Source: Photobacterium kishitanii (GTDB lineage Bacteria > Pseudomonadota > Gammaproteobacteria > Enterobacterales > Vibrionaceae). Taken from it: a stretch of DNA of 64,000 nt. Under the pieces are notes generated by a model. The model made no database searches and was not told where the DNA came from. It worked only from the letters and a program-made list of their open reading frames with translations. The translations under genes were made by a program, and so were the position numbers. The stretch spans positions 186,001-250,000 of the forward strand of contig NZ_PYON01000004.1 in assembly GCF_003026355.1 (NCBI RefSeq), given 5' to 3'. Shown here piece by piece: positions 48,991-57,792 of the stretch (positions are counted from its first letter, which is position 1; every line of letters begins with the position of its first letter).

Positions 48991-49458
48991 ATGGGCTTTA
49001 AATTGAAATACCGGCGTATCGGTACCTTCATGATTGATATGGCAATTGTTCAGATGTTCGCGATGGTTGGTCGCGACATCTACCTTGGAGTGATTGCTTA
49101 TATTTCTGATGGTACAGGAATGACGCTTTCGTTAAACGATAGAATAGCGTTACCCGCATTATTGTTATTGTTTATTGGTTTAATGTTGTTATTTATTGGT
49201 GTCTTTATGGGTTATCAATGGATCTGTTATCGCTTATTAGGAACGTCATTATCACGTTATTTATTGAGTGTGCAGGTGGTTTCGACAGATGATAAGCCAT
49301 TAACGAAGCAACGTTACTTAAAGCGTGAGTTTAATAAAATTTACCTTTGTGTCGCAACGTTGGGGTTATATCCACTTTATAGTGGTGCTCAATATTTAGC
49401 TTTTTCAAATCCACCAAAGCATGATCGTACCAATCATACGACTGTTGTTGACGGTTGA
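48991..49458 (+). CDS. RDD-family membrane protein
   Basis: 155 residues. Starts with the RDD phrase RRIGTFMIDMAIV, has three to four membrane segments (VQMFAMVGRDIYLGVI, LLLLFIGLMLLFIGVFMG, and TLGLYPLYSGAQYLAF) and the middle motif TSLSRYLLSVQVVSTDDKPL with KREFNK. RDD proteins are poorly understood; some act in ion transport. Eight bases after the PTS permease on the same strand, it appears to be part of that operon, an unusual pairing. It may modulate the permease or serve an unrelated envelope role. Confidence 0.82.
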   Translation: MGFKLKYRRIGTFMIDMAIVQMFAMVGRDIYLGVIAYISDGTGMTLSLNDRIALPALLLLFIGLMLLFIGVFMGYQWICYRLLGTSLSRYLLSVQVVSTDDKPLTKQRYLKREFNKIYLCVATLGLYPLYSGAQYLAFSNPPKHDRTNHTTVVDG

Positions 49459-49490
49459 TTTAATCCAGTCTTGGTTTAGATTGAATGTAG

Positions 49491-49520
49491 AAACCGCAGC
49501 CATAGTGCTGCGGTTTTTTT
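49491..49520 (+). terminator. Terminator after the RDD gene
   Basis: AAACCGCAGC-CATAGT-GCTGCGGTTT perfect 10-bp stem followed by Ts. Confidence 0.92.
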
Positions 49521-49525
49521 ATGGT

Positions 49526-49570
49526 GGTAAATAGGTAAATAGGTAAATAGGTAAATAGGTAAATAGGTTA
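49526..49570 (+). repeat. 8-bp tandem repeat (GGTAAATA), five copies
   Basis: Five perfect copies at 49526-49565 and a partial GGTTA. It lies between the two convergent terminators, downstream of both transcripts, so changes in copy number would be neutral. Confidence 0.92.
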
Positions 49571-49660
49571 GTTATAGTAGCCATAGATAAAACATTTACA
49601 CACTGTAAGATAAAAAATTAGCGCTAGCAGTAATGATATATGAAGATAATGATTAGAGAG

Positions 49661-49684
49661 GAAAAAGCCAGCACTAGGCTGGCT
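49661..49684 (-). terminator. Terminator of lysO
   Basis: AGCCAGC-ACTAG-GCTGGCT stem; on the minus strand followed by TTTTTCC. Confidence 0.8.
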
Positions 49685-49703
49685 ATGAGGACTGAAGTAG
49701 AGT

Positions 49704-50603
49704 TTATAAAGAGATAAAGAACAGAATTAAAACCGGTACTAATAAACTTAAAATGAAGCCACTAACGATTGCAATCGGTACACAACGAATACCGCCACAG
49801 TTTTGAATTACGGGTAACGTAAAGTCCATAGCGGTAGCACCAGCATAACCAATCGCGGTGTTTGGATAGCGATTAATAAAGAGTGGAATCATGATCAGTG
49901 CTAGTATTTCACGAAGTAGTTCATTTAAGAATGCAGCCCCACCATAAATACTGCCTAAGCCGTCACCAATCAATATTCCCGCTAATGAATACCAACCAAA
50001 CCCTGATGCCATTGCTAAGCCATTATTAATTGGAATGTCGAGTAATAACGCTGCAATAATACCGCCAAGTAAGGATGTCACTAAAATCACTGCCGCAATA
50101 ATGACGCCTTTTTTATTGAGTATAATTTGCTTAAGGGTCATGCCACTATTTCGTAGTTGAATACCAACAAAAAATAGCAGTAATAATAAGATGTTTTCAC
50201 TGGCTTGCTCTACCCATGACAGATCAACGTTTAACAGTAATCCGATAATTAATCCTAGTGCAACCACAATAACTAATTTTCCAGATTCCAGTAACATTTT
50301 AGCTAATGGTAATTTACGATGTACATGTGATGTGGGCGTTGGCCATAAACGATCTAGCCATGGTAAAGCGAGTAGGTTACATACCGAAATTGAGATAAAA
50401 AAGGTAAAGGTATATAACAGAATTTGGCCTAAATTCTGACTAAGGTTATCGAGCCCAGCCAAACTTAATCCCATTAATGCTAATATTACTAGTACTAAGC
50501 GACTGGTTTGGGTATTAATAAACTCAAGAATATTGGTTTTTTTTATAGGGATTAAATACCCCAGTACCAATGGCAAAAAAATGAGCAGAATCCCCGATAA
50601 CAT
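49704..50603 (-). CDS. lysO: L-lysine exporter LysO (YbjE)
   Basis: 299 residues, the same as E. coli LysO, with about eight membrane segments. Recognised by GLSLAGLDNL, GFGWYSLAGILIGDGLG, ELLREILALIMIPL, AGATAMDFTLPVIQNCGG and the hydrophobic end. It exports L-lysine and gives resistance to thialysine in E. coli. The ATG at 50601-50603 gives the conserved start. The 267-base upstream gap to 50870 shows no definite element. Confidence 0.93.
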   Translation of the reverse strand: MLSGILLIFLPLVLGYLIPIKKTNILEFINTQTSRLVLVILALMGLSLAGLDNLSQNLGQILLYTFTFFISISVCNLLALPWLDRLWPTPTSHVHRKLPLAKMLLESGKLVIVVALGLIIGLLLNVDLSWVEQASENILLLLLFFVGIQLRNSGMTLKQIILNKKGVIIAAVILVTSLLGGIIAALLLDIPINNGLAMASGFGWYSLAGILIGDGLGSIYGGAAFLNELLREILALIMIPLFINRYPNTAIGYAGATAMDFTLPVIQNCGGIRCVPIAIVSGFILSLLVPVLILFFISL

Positions 50604-50870
50604 ATTTATCCCTATTATGTATAAACAGCGTTGAAAGTGAAATTGTAAATATCTTAATATAATGCAGCTTCACAACATCATAAGTGATTAAAGATTAAGC
50701 ATTAAATTTGTGACGAATATAACATAAAGTAGTAGAAAGAATATAGATATCAATAGGAATGATACTGATTAAACGAGCTGAAAAAGTGTATATATATGTG
50801 TCAAAACGTATCGTCTAACAGGGAGAGTTAGACGAACGCTGCCATTTAACAAGAAAAGTGCTCAAGAGGA

Positions 50871-51791
50871 CTAAATGCCATAGCTATGAGTGATCTGTTT
50901 TAATTGATTATTAAATTCAAGTTCTGACATATTGGTTAATTCATACATCACTTCTGCTCCAGCAAGATCTAATTCAACTTCATGTTCATTCATTGCTGCG
51001 GCATTATTAGTTTTAAACAATAAAAAATGATGTGTCATACGAGCGATAGTTAAATAGCTAATATCACTATCATGATTGGTGGTTATTGGATTAGTAGCGA
51101 CAGCAATATAGTCACTATCAAATCCCCATTGACTGAGGACAATCTTACTGGCTAGCGCGCAGTTTTCTTGGAAAATATATTTAGCAATATTAAAATCCAG
51201 ATAATTACCTTGTTCAATAAAATGAGAATACTCATTAATTAATCCAAACAAACCAATATCAGCCAAGAGGCCTGTTAGTAGTGCTTTTTCTGGTTCAAGT
51301 TTGAGAGGTTTATTACTATAGATATGCATTTTTTGACAAATAAGTGCCATTGTTGCTGCAAATTGACGCGAATGAAATGCACTATTTTTAAGTAATTGGT
51401 TACATTCAATGTTTTCAATAGTGGTATTTTTTAATGAGTATATTGTTTGAGCTGTAATGATATCTCTAATTCGAATAATACCTAAGCGAGATACCGCAGT
51501 AAGAATATCGTGGCAGATAATATTACGACGATTAAATATCGCAGAGTTGGCAGCTCGAATAATGTTGGCTGTTAATACCGGATCATCAATTAATAAGTTA
51601 GCAACATCATGAACCGTTGTTTCAGGATCTTCGCACAATCTATTCAGGGTTAATAGTGTATCTGGAATGGATGGTAAGGTTAGCCTGTTATAGCGTGCTG
51701 CTCTTTTTATGGAATGGCAAAGATCTGACTGAATCGCACGAATATGATGGTGGTTATTAGCTTCCAGCCAAAAAAATGATAAATGTGGCAT
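50871..51791 (-). CDS. HDOD-domain signalling protein
   Basis: 306 residues from the ATG at 51789-51791. The HDOD domain covers most of the chain: LPSIPDTLLTLNRLCEDPETTVHDVANLLIDDPVLTANIIRAANS, then SRLGIIRIRDIITAQ and GLLADIGLFGLINEY. HDOD domains look like degenerate HD phosphohydrolases and act in signalling or stress responses; here the catalytic HD pair is absent, as usual. A GTG at 51873-51875 would add 28 residues; neither start has a clear ribosome binding site and I prefer the ATG because the extension looks non-coding. Probably expressed with the LON-domain gene upstream. Confidence 0.8.
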   Translation of the reverse strand: MPHLSFFWLEANNHHHIRAIQSDLCHSIKRAARYNRLTLPSIPDTLLTLNRLCEDPETTVHDVANLLIDDPVLTANIIRAANSAIFNRRNIICHDILTAVSRLGIIRIRDIITAQTIYSLKNTTIENIECNQLLKNSAFHSRQFAATMALICQKMHIYSNKPLKLEPEKALLTGLLADIGLFGLINEYSHFIEQGNYLDFNIAKYIFQENCALASKIVLSQWGFDSDYIAVATNPITTNHDSDISYLTIARMTHHFLLFKTNNAAAMNEHEVELDLAGAEVMYELTNMSELEFNNQLKQITHSYGI

Positions 51792-51911
51792 CGAATAATT
51801 ACAGTGGTAAGAGGTGTTATGAGTGTACTTACTGTTGGTGAATGTACAAAGCGTAAACTGCTGTTTTTTTGACACAGTTAACGCTTGAGTGGTTGAATAA
51901 TGGCATTGTTT

Positions 51912-52502
51912 TTAATTATTAATTAAGTGGTGATCTTGCAGCAATTGTAATAGAAAGCTAATTGTAATATCTGCGGTTGGATAATAAATTAAAGATTGTT
52001 TATGTTTTATATTTATCGGCAATACTTCTAACCAACGTTGGCTAACCCATGCCGCATCTTGATAGTTAGGTTGCTGATAAAGCTGACTAAGTTCTGGCAT
52101 TGATGCAAATAAGAGTTTAAGTTTATTGGCTAATATTTGGTTGGCTGGATTTATCGCAATAGCAGGCCAATTGGAGCGAGGTTCATAAGCGGCGGTAAGT
52201 AAATTGTCATAGGCCATTGAGAGTGTTGAAACTGAAATTTTATTAGTGCCTTCAACAATAATTTCTAATAATCCACCATCACAGCAATTAAAATCGATAA
52301 TAGTAACCGTTGTGGCGATGGAGGGAATATTGGTGATAGTTTCTGGTGAGCTATTTGGAGCGATCATCCCTAATGCGAATGGATCATTGTTAGCCATTGC
52401 CTCTGTTACCATTCGAACATCACAGACTCTTGAAATTACCAATTTTAGTCGCCCACCGGGCAATAAATGTTTGCTATGAGGTAATAATGCGACGGTATTC
52501 AT
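51912..52502 (-). CDS. LON-domain (Lon substrate-binding-like) protein
   Basis: 196 residues. The N-terminal phrase VALLPHSKHLLPGGRLKLVISRVCDVRMVTEAMANNDPFALGMI is the fold of the Lon protease N-terminal domain (as in stand-alone LON peptidase substrate-binding proteins); IIVEGTNKISVSTLS matches the usual ...EGxxRxxI part. There is no ATPase or Ser-Lys protease domain. Stand-alone LON proteins are common in Vibrionaceae, function unknown, perhaps substrate presentation. Upstream of, and same strand as, the HDOD gene. Confidence 0.82.
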   Translation of the reverse strand: MNTVALLPHSKHLLPGGRLKLVISRVCDVRMVTEAMANNDPFALGMIAPNSSPETITNIPSIATTVTIIDFNCCDGGLLEIIVEGTNKISVSTLSMAYDNLLTAAYEPRSNWPAIAINPANQILANKLKLLFASMPELSQLYQQPNYQDAAWVSQRWLEVLPINIKHKQSLIYYPTADITISFLLQLLQDHHLINN

Positions 52503-52774
52503 ATTTTATCCTTGCCATTTTTGATCTGCTTATAAGAAACCCTACTAAGGTTAGCACGATATATTTAATTGAGAGCAAGTATAAAAAACGGCTAATTGTT
52601 AATTCGTTTCATAAATTTTCGACTAAAAATATGCGAGTAATCTCATATTCGAATGCTAGCTGTATCATCTATTATTGCTATGGGCATAAAATAGCTCGTC
52701 AAATCATTGACACTGAAAATAAAAAATTTTTGATGTGTTTTTAGTTGTTATGGATAATATCTGGAGCATAAGTT

Positions 52775-53374
52775 ATGACGTCAATAAAAGATGATTATTT
52801 AAATTATTTATCTAAATTTGGCCGACAAGAAAAAAGATCAATGTTTGGTGGCACTGGTATTTTTATTAATAGCGCGATGTTTGCTATCGTAACACCAACC
52901 TCAATGTATATACGCGGAGGAGATAGTCTTGATGAGGAATTGGTTAACTCTGGTTGTGAAAAATTTAGACATGTAAAAAAAAGTAAAACAGCAACGGTTA
53001 ATTATTATGAAATCAAAAATTTATTCTTAACGGATCAATCTAAATGTGATCGGTTTGTGAAAGCGTCGATTGCTTTCTCCTGCCGCGATAAATCTTTTAA
53101 ATCTTCTGAGTCAAATCGTCGTTTGCGTGATTTACCTAATATGCGTTTGACACTTGAACGTATGGTAAAAAAAGCAGGTGTACTAGATGTTGATACTTTT
53201 ATTAACGTTGGTGCTGTTAATGTATTTCGGCGTGTATGCGAACATAATGGCCAAGAATTAGATCATAAATTATTGTGGATATTTGCTGGTGCTATTCATG
53301 GCGGGCATTGGCAGTTATTAAGCGAAGATCATAAGCAACAGTTATTAGATGAATATCATCAGCAAGTTCATTAA
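52775..53374 (+). CDS. tfoX: TfoX/Sxy family DNA-transformation regulator
   Basis: 199 residues. The N-terminal domain (about 1-85) has KRSMFGGTGIF and SMYIRGG; the C-terminal domain (about 105-199) has NRRLRDLPNMRLTLERMVKKAGV and LLWIFAGAIHGGHW. In Vibrio this family includes TfoX (chitin-induced competence) and its paralogue TfoY (motility, type VI secretion, under a c-di-GMP riboswitch). No GEMM-type riboswitch can be seen in the 272-base gap upstream, which favours TfoX, but the assignment between the two is not firm. A GGAG site lies 9 bases before the ATG; TTGATG-17-GATAAT (52730-52758) is a possible promoter. Confidence 0.88.
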   Translation: MTSIKDDYLNYLSKFGRQEKRSMFGGTGIFINSAMFAIVTPTSMYIRGGDSLDEELVNSGCEKFRHVKKSKTATVNYYEIKNLFLTDQSKCDRFVKASIAFSCRDKSFKSSESNRRLRDLPNMRLTLERMVKKAGVLDVDTFINVGAVNVFRRVCEHNGQELDHKLLWIFAGAIHGGHWQLLSEDHKQQLLDEYHQQVH

Positions 53375-53475
53375 ATGCATAGCTAATTGATAATATAAGT
53401 CTACTTAAGGGATGTTGCTGAGAAGAAGTGATTTTTTTGTTATGCTGATAGCAATTATGTTGTTGTGGCTCAATT

Positions 53476-54384
53476 ATGCAATTATCTAAATTGTCAGGTT
53501 CTGTTCTCTCGGGATTACATTGTTTTTTGATTGCAGCAGATCAAATGAGTTTTACTCGCGCTGCTGAAATTTTATGCCTTACCCAGAGTGCTGTAAGTCA
53601 TAAAATTAAAAATTTGGAAGATATTTTAGACGTCCAACTATTTATTCGACAACATCGCAAGTTAGTATTGACTGATGAGGGCTTGCGTTTAAAACAAGTA
53701 TTAGCATCTAATTTTGGTGATATTATTCATGAAATTCGTGATTTAAAAAGTGCTGAATTAAGCGGTGATTTGACAATATCAGTGCCACCAACTTTTGCAC
53801 AAACATGGTTAGTTCCTCGTTTAGCTTCTTTTATTGATAAGTATCCTAATTTACGGATTCATTTACGAACGCGAAATGATCTCGTCGATTTTCAAACCGA
53901 AAGTTTTGATTGTGCTATTTATTTTGGAAATGGTGTCTACCCTAATTTAGCCGTAGATAAACTACTTGAAGAAAGCATGTTTCCAGTATGTAGCCATGAG
54001 TATGCGGTTAAATATCAGCTTTACCATCAGCCTGAAAACTTAATTCATTGTTTATTACTGCACGATGCAGCCCCGTGGGCAAGAGCTGGGCGTAATGATG
54101 AATGGCAATTTTGGGCACAACATTTTAAGGTTGTATTGCCTGAGAATGGCTGTACTTTTGATCGAGCTGATTTAGCTATTAAAGCGGCAACTACAGGAAT
54201 GGGGGTGGCGATGGCAAGACAGTCATTTGTTGCTGAACAGTTAGCGACATCTCGTTTGGTTTCACCTTTTGATATGATAGTAAGTTCTGCACATAGTTAT
54301 TACGTTGTTTGCCGTAAAGATATGCAAACCTCACCAAAAATCAAAGTATTTAAAGATTGGCTTCTTAATGAGATCAATACTTAA
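53476..54384 (+). CDS. LysR-family transcriptional regulator, DsdC-like
   Basis: 302 residues. The winged HTH covers about 12-72 (SFTRAAEILCLTQSAVSHKIKNLEDILDVQLF). The effector domain follows with the DsdC/GcvA-type phrases LTISVPPTFAQTWLVPRL, FDCAIYFGNG, HCLLLHDAAPWARAGRNDEW and FDRADLAIKAATTGMGVAMAR. E. coli DsdC controls D-serine deaminase, but no dsdX/dsdA gene is next to it here. Convergent with ldhA, sharing a terminator; the target is unknown. The start ATG at 53476 gives a typical LysR length. Confidence 0.88.
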   Translation: MQLSKLSGSVLSGLHCFLIAADQMSFTRAAEILCLTQSAVSHKIKNLEDILDVQLFIRQHRKLVLTDEGLRLKQVLASNFGDIIHEIRDLKSAELSGDLTISVPPTFAQTWLVPRLASFIDKYPNLRIHLRTRNDLVDFQTESFDCAIYFGNGVYPNLAVDKLLEESMFPVCSHEYAVKYQLYHQPENLIHCLLLHDAAPWARAGRNDEWQFWAQHFKVVLPENGCTFDRADLAIKAATTGMGVAMARQSFVAEQLATSRLVSPFDMIVSSAHSYYVVCRKDMQTSPKIKVFKDWLLNEINT

Positions 54385-54411
54385 TAGTGAATAAGCTGTG
54401 TAGTCATTATC

Positions 54412-54438
54412 AAAAAAGGCGCTAGTGCGCCTTCTTTC
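54412..54438. terminator. Bidirectional terminator between lysR-type gene and ldhA
   Basis: AAGGCGC-TAGT-GCGCCTT stem with As on the left and TTCTTT on the right, serving both convergent genes. Confidence 0.8.
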
Positions 54439-54459
54439 ATTACTTATTAACCATTCGGT

Positions 54460-55452
54460 TTATTTAATCAGTTCATTGCCTGATAGTTCACCTTTTTCAA
54501 AGCTGGCTAAATTTTCTAAGGTAGTTTGAGCAATACTGCCAAGTGCTTCTTCAGTTAAAAAAGCTTGATGGCCAGTAAATAGTACGTTATGACATGACGA
54601 TAAACGACGGAAAACATCATCTTGAATAATGTCGTTTGATTTATCTTGGAAGAATAAATCTTTTTCGTTTTCGTAAACATCGACTCCGAGCGCGCTGATA
54701 ATACCACTTTTAAGTGCTTCGACTGCATCACTCGAGTTAAGTAAGCCACCACGACTGGTATTAATTATCATCATCCCTTTACGCATTTTTGCAAACGCTT
54801 TACGGTTAAGCATGTGATAATTTTCTTTGCTCATAGGGCAATGAAGGGTGATTACATTTGATTTTTCATAAATTTCATCAAGAGTGGTGTAAGTAACACC
54901 TAGCTCTAGTGCTATTGGGTTTGGATAAGGGTCATAAGCAAGAATATTCATGCCTAAGCCTTTTAGAATTCGAATGGTGGCAATACCAATTTTCCCTGTG
55001 CCGATGACACCTACAGTCCGGCCATGGAAGTTATAACCCGTTAAACCTTCCAATGAGAAATTTGCATCTCGAGTCCGTTGGTATGCGCGGTGAATACGAC
55101 GGTTAAGGCTTAGCATCAGACCTAAAGTATGTTCGGCAATAGATTCTGGAGAATAAGCGGGAACAGTAACAACCTGTATATTTAAGGCTTTTGCCGCATC
55201 AAGATCAACGCGATCAAAACCAGCACAGCGCATGGCAATAATTTTTACCCCTTGCTCGGCTAATATTTTGAGTACGGGTTCGCTAAGATCATCATTAACA
55301 AATGCACAAATAGCGTCAAAACCTTCGGCCATTTTTGCTGTGTGGTGATTGAGCTGAAAATCAAAATAAGTAAGCTGCTGATGGAATTTTTTATTTGTAT
55401 GAGCAAATGATTTTTGGTCATATCCTTTGGTGCTAAAAACAGCTATTTTCAT
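54460..55452 (-). CDS. ldhA: D-lactate dehydrogenase (fermentative, NAD-dependent)
   Basis: 330 residues (E. coli LdhA 329). Reduces pyruvate to D-lactate. NAD-binding GTGKIG at 151-156; catalytic Arg in INTSRGG (about 235), Glu in DVYENE (about 264) and His in FTGHQAFLT (about 297). AMRCAGFDRVDLDAA is typical of LdhA. It lies convergent to the LysR-type gene; its promoter is in the 239-base AT-rich gap shared with the divergent 55692 gene. Confidence 0.96.
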   Translation of the reverse strand: MKIAVFSTKGYDQKSFAHTNKKFHQQLTYFDFQLNHHTAKMAEGFDAICAFVNDDLSEPVLKILAEQGVKIIAMRCAGFDRVDLDAAKALNIQVVTVPAYSPESIAEHTLGLMLSLNRRIHRAYQRTRDANFSLEGLTGYNFHGRTVGVIGTGKIGIATIRILKGLGMNILAYDPYPNPIALELGVTYTTLDEIYEKSNVITLHCPMSKENYHMLNRKAFAKMRKGMMIINTSRGGLLNSSDAVEALKSGIISALGVDVYENEKDLFFQDKSNDIIQDDVFRRLSSCHNVLFTGHQAFLTEEALGSIAQTTLENLASFEKGELSGNELIK

Positions 55453-55691
55453 AATATCACTCCATAAACACAGTTTGTTATTCAGTCATGATTAAGTATA
55501 AGGCGTTAATATCTGACTAACTTATACGGTTATTATGTGATCACGATAACAACTTTGTTGTAAATAGCAAACAATTTGTATGACAAAATAAGCACACTAA
55601 AATAACGGTTATAGTTGTGCTGCTGTGGCTAAGTGGTTCATGCTATGATTTAGATTGTTTATTGCAACTTACTTTATTTTTGGGATTCAAT

Positions 55692-57008
55692 ATGTTGAAA
55701 AAAATTCTTGCCAGTGCTGGTGCTGTTGCAATCATTGCTTGTGGACCGTTAGCAACGGGTCAAATTGGGCAGAGTATTTATACGGGAGCGGTTAAAAATT
55801 ACCATAGCCCTTATCTGTCTATTACTACAAAAAGTTTTGAACGTGGGTATTTTTCCTCTAATGCTGTTTCTCGTATTGAGCTTAAAAATCAATTGAAAGC
55901 TGAGTTTGCAGAGCAAGGGTTACCAACAGTATGGTTGGTGAAACATCATATTGATAATGGTTTCTTAGGCGTAAAATCAACCAGTGAGTTTGTGATTGAT
56001 AAACAAATTGCCCCGTTGGTGAATCAAATTTGGGGTAAAAATGTTGCACCAATGCAAGTTGTGACTGATTCCGGCTTTACGGGAACAACTCATTTCACTA
56101 TGACAGTAAACCCAATGGATTACACTCATAAAGAGGGTATGACTGCTATTAGCGATAAATTTGTCATAACGGGTGAATTTGATCCTGAAAATAGTAAGAG
56201 TCAGTTTAGTTACAGCTTACCTATATTAACGATTACTACACCTGATAAAGAAAGTATGGTCGTAAATAATATTAATGGTGAAGGCCAAGGCCAAATGCAA
56301 GGTAATTTTTGGATTGGGCATCAGACATTTAGTCTTGAGAATGCAAAATTCACTGCAGCTGATCAGCACCAATTTATTGCAATTAATGGTGTTAACGTGG
56401 CAATGAATAATGCACTAAGTCAGCCTATTGGTGAGAAAAATCCAACCGAAGCGACTCAACAAGTTACTAATACCAATACTATTCAGGTTGCGAAATTAAC
56501 GACTCTTGATGGCCAACATTATCAAGATATTGCCTTTAAGTTAGCGCTTAAGGACTTAAATTATAAAGCAATTAGTCAGTTAGCTGCGATGGAACAATCT
56601 CCGCAAGCCGCGCAAGATCCTGCTCAAATTAAGCAAGCGATGTTAGCGTTGGATTTATTGATCGCTCATGGTGCAAGTGTTGATTTATCACAGTTAAGTG
56701 TTAAGACCCCACAGGGAACAGTTAATGCTCAAGTATTGCTAAATATTAAGCCAGGGTTAGAGCATGCATCAACTAACCTTACTGCTGTTACTGATCAATT
56801 GAGTGGTAACATTAATATTGTTATTCCTGCCGCATTAGTGGCTAAAGAGCCACTGTTAGCGGCGAAGTTACCGGTCTTAGTGAATCAAAAAATTATCACT
56901 GAACAAAATGGTAACTATCAACTTCAGGTTAAGATTGTTGCTGATCAATTAGAATTTTCGTCTGGTGCAAAACTGCCTTTGGCAATGATGGCACTATTAC
57001 TGCATTAA
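55692..57008 (+). CDS. YdgA-like DUF945 family protein
   Basis: 438 residues. An N-terminal signal/anchor (KKILASAGAVAIIACGPLATG) is followed by Ser/Thr/Asn-rich beta sequence with NYHSPYLSITTKSFERGYFSSNAVSRIEL, the DUF945 hallmark also seen in E. coli YdgA (NYHRGVFSSQL). The function of the family is unknown; it is exported and probably periplasmic. I chose the ATG at 55692 (GGGATT ahead) over the TTG-type start at 55617 because only the former gives a proper signal segment. Stand-alone gene with its own terminator. Confidence 0.85.
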   Translation: MLKKILASAGAVAIIACGPLATGQIGQSIYTGAVKNYHSPYLSITTKSFERGYFSSNAVSRIELKNQLKAEFAEQGLPTVWLVKHHIDNGFLGVKSTSEFVIDKQIAPLVNQIWGKNVAPMQVVTDSGFTGTTHFTMTVNPMDYTHKEGMTAISDKFVITGEFDPENSKSQFSYSLPILTITTPDKESMVVNNINGEGQGQMQGNFWIGHQTFSLENAKFTAADQHQFIAINGVNVAMNNALSQPIGEKNPTEATQQVTNTNTIQVAKLTTLDGQHYQDIAFKLALKDLNYKAISQLAAMEQSPQAAQDPAQIKQAMLALDLLIAHGASVDLSQLSVKTPQGTVNAQVLLNIKPGLEHASTNLTAVTDQLSGNINIVIPAALVAKEPLLAAKLPVLVNQKIITEQNGNYQLQVKIVADQLEFSSGAKLPLAMMALLLH

Positions 57009-57034
57009 TTTTAGTGTGATGTGCAAGTTATAAT

Positions 57035-57066
57035 AAAACGCTTGCCATTTGAGCAAGCGTTTTTAA
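57035..57066 (+). terminator. Terminator after the YdgA-like gene
   Basis: AAAACGCTTGC-CATTTGA-GCAAGCGTTTT perfect 11-bp stem, then TT. Confidence 0.9.
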
Positions 57067-57259
57067 TTTAATAAATAAAAGTAATATTTATCATGTGGTT
57101 ATGTTTTTTTATGATAGATATGTTCCAAATTAACGATTCATATTGAGTAAATTTAAATATTTAGACTTAACTTAATATTATAGGAACAGGTTTTTTTTAA
57201 TTAAGATTTCAATGGATTAAACCTGATCGACGACAATATAAAGTACGTTGGGGGAAGCT

Positions 57260-57676
57260 ATGGAGTCATTAAAAGTAAAAGACTATATGAATGTTCGTCC
57301 GGTTACATTTACCGAAAGTATGCCATTGTCTGCGGCACTAGATAAACTGTTAACGGCAAAACAGATTGGTGGTCCGGTCATTAATGAGCATAAACAAGTT
57401 GTTGGCTTTATATCTGAACAAGATATGATCCATAAACTACTTAAAGTGGGTTATCACTGCCAAGATAGTCATACCGTTAGTGAGTGTATGCGATCTGATG
57501 TATTAACCGTATCTGGTGATGACACCATTATTGTACTAGCTGAAACCATGACAGGGCAAAAGCCCAAAATCTATCCTGTTGTTGATGATGGGCGCTTAGT
57601 CGGAGTGATTACGCGTCGGGATGTATTAACGGCAATCAGTAATCAAATTGGTGCTTGCTTTAAGCATCCATTATGA
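57260..57676 (+). CDS. CBS-domain pair protein
   Basis: 138 residues made of two CBS motifs: KVKDYMNVRPVTFTESMPLSAALDKLLTAKQIGGPVIN (about 4-45) and VSECMRSDVLTVSGDDTIIVLAE with YPVVDDGRLVGVITRRDVL (about 73-125). Such stand-alone pairs bind adenine nucleotides and tune partner enzymes. The ATG at 57260 is preceded by GGGGGAAG; an upstream TTG at 57248 is less likely. Own terminator; no obvious partner gene adjacent. Confidence 0.88.
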   Translation: MESLKVKDYMNVRPVTFTESMPLSAALDKLLTAKQIGGPVINEHKQVVGFISEQDMIHKLLKVGYHCQDSHTVSECMRSDVLTVSGDDTIIVLAETMTGQKPKIYPVVDDGRLVGVITRRDVLTAISNQIGACFKHPL

Positions 57677-57714
57677 TCAAGATATAAAAATAGTTATTGA
57701 ATTTATTGATAATG

Positions 57715-57742
57715 AAAGGCGCCTTTGGCGCCTTTATTTTTT
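57715..57742 (+). terminator. Terminator after the CBS gene
   Basis: AAAGGCGCC-TTT-GGCGCCTTT perfect 9-bp stem followed by ATTTTTTT. Confidence 0.9.
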
Positions 57743-57792
57743 TGTTATCATATTTATATTTAATCGCATGATAATGCCTGCTTGGAGATGTT

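Noticed and set aside
52397..52744. 115-codon plus-strand ORF upstream of tfoX
   Set aside because: It starts inside the LON-domain gene on the other strand, then runs through AT-rich non-coding sequence; no ribosome binding site or domain.
52503..52774. Possible c-di-GMP (GEMM) riboswitch upstream of tfoX
   Set aside because: I could not find the GACGCAAAGCC-type conserved core; no riboswitch is supported.
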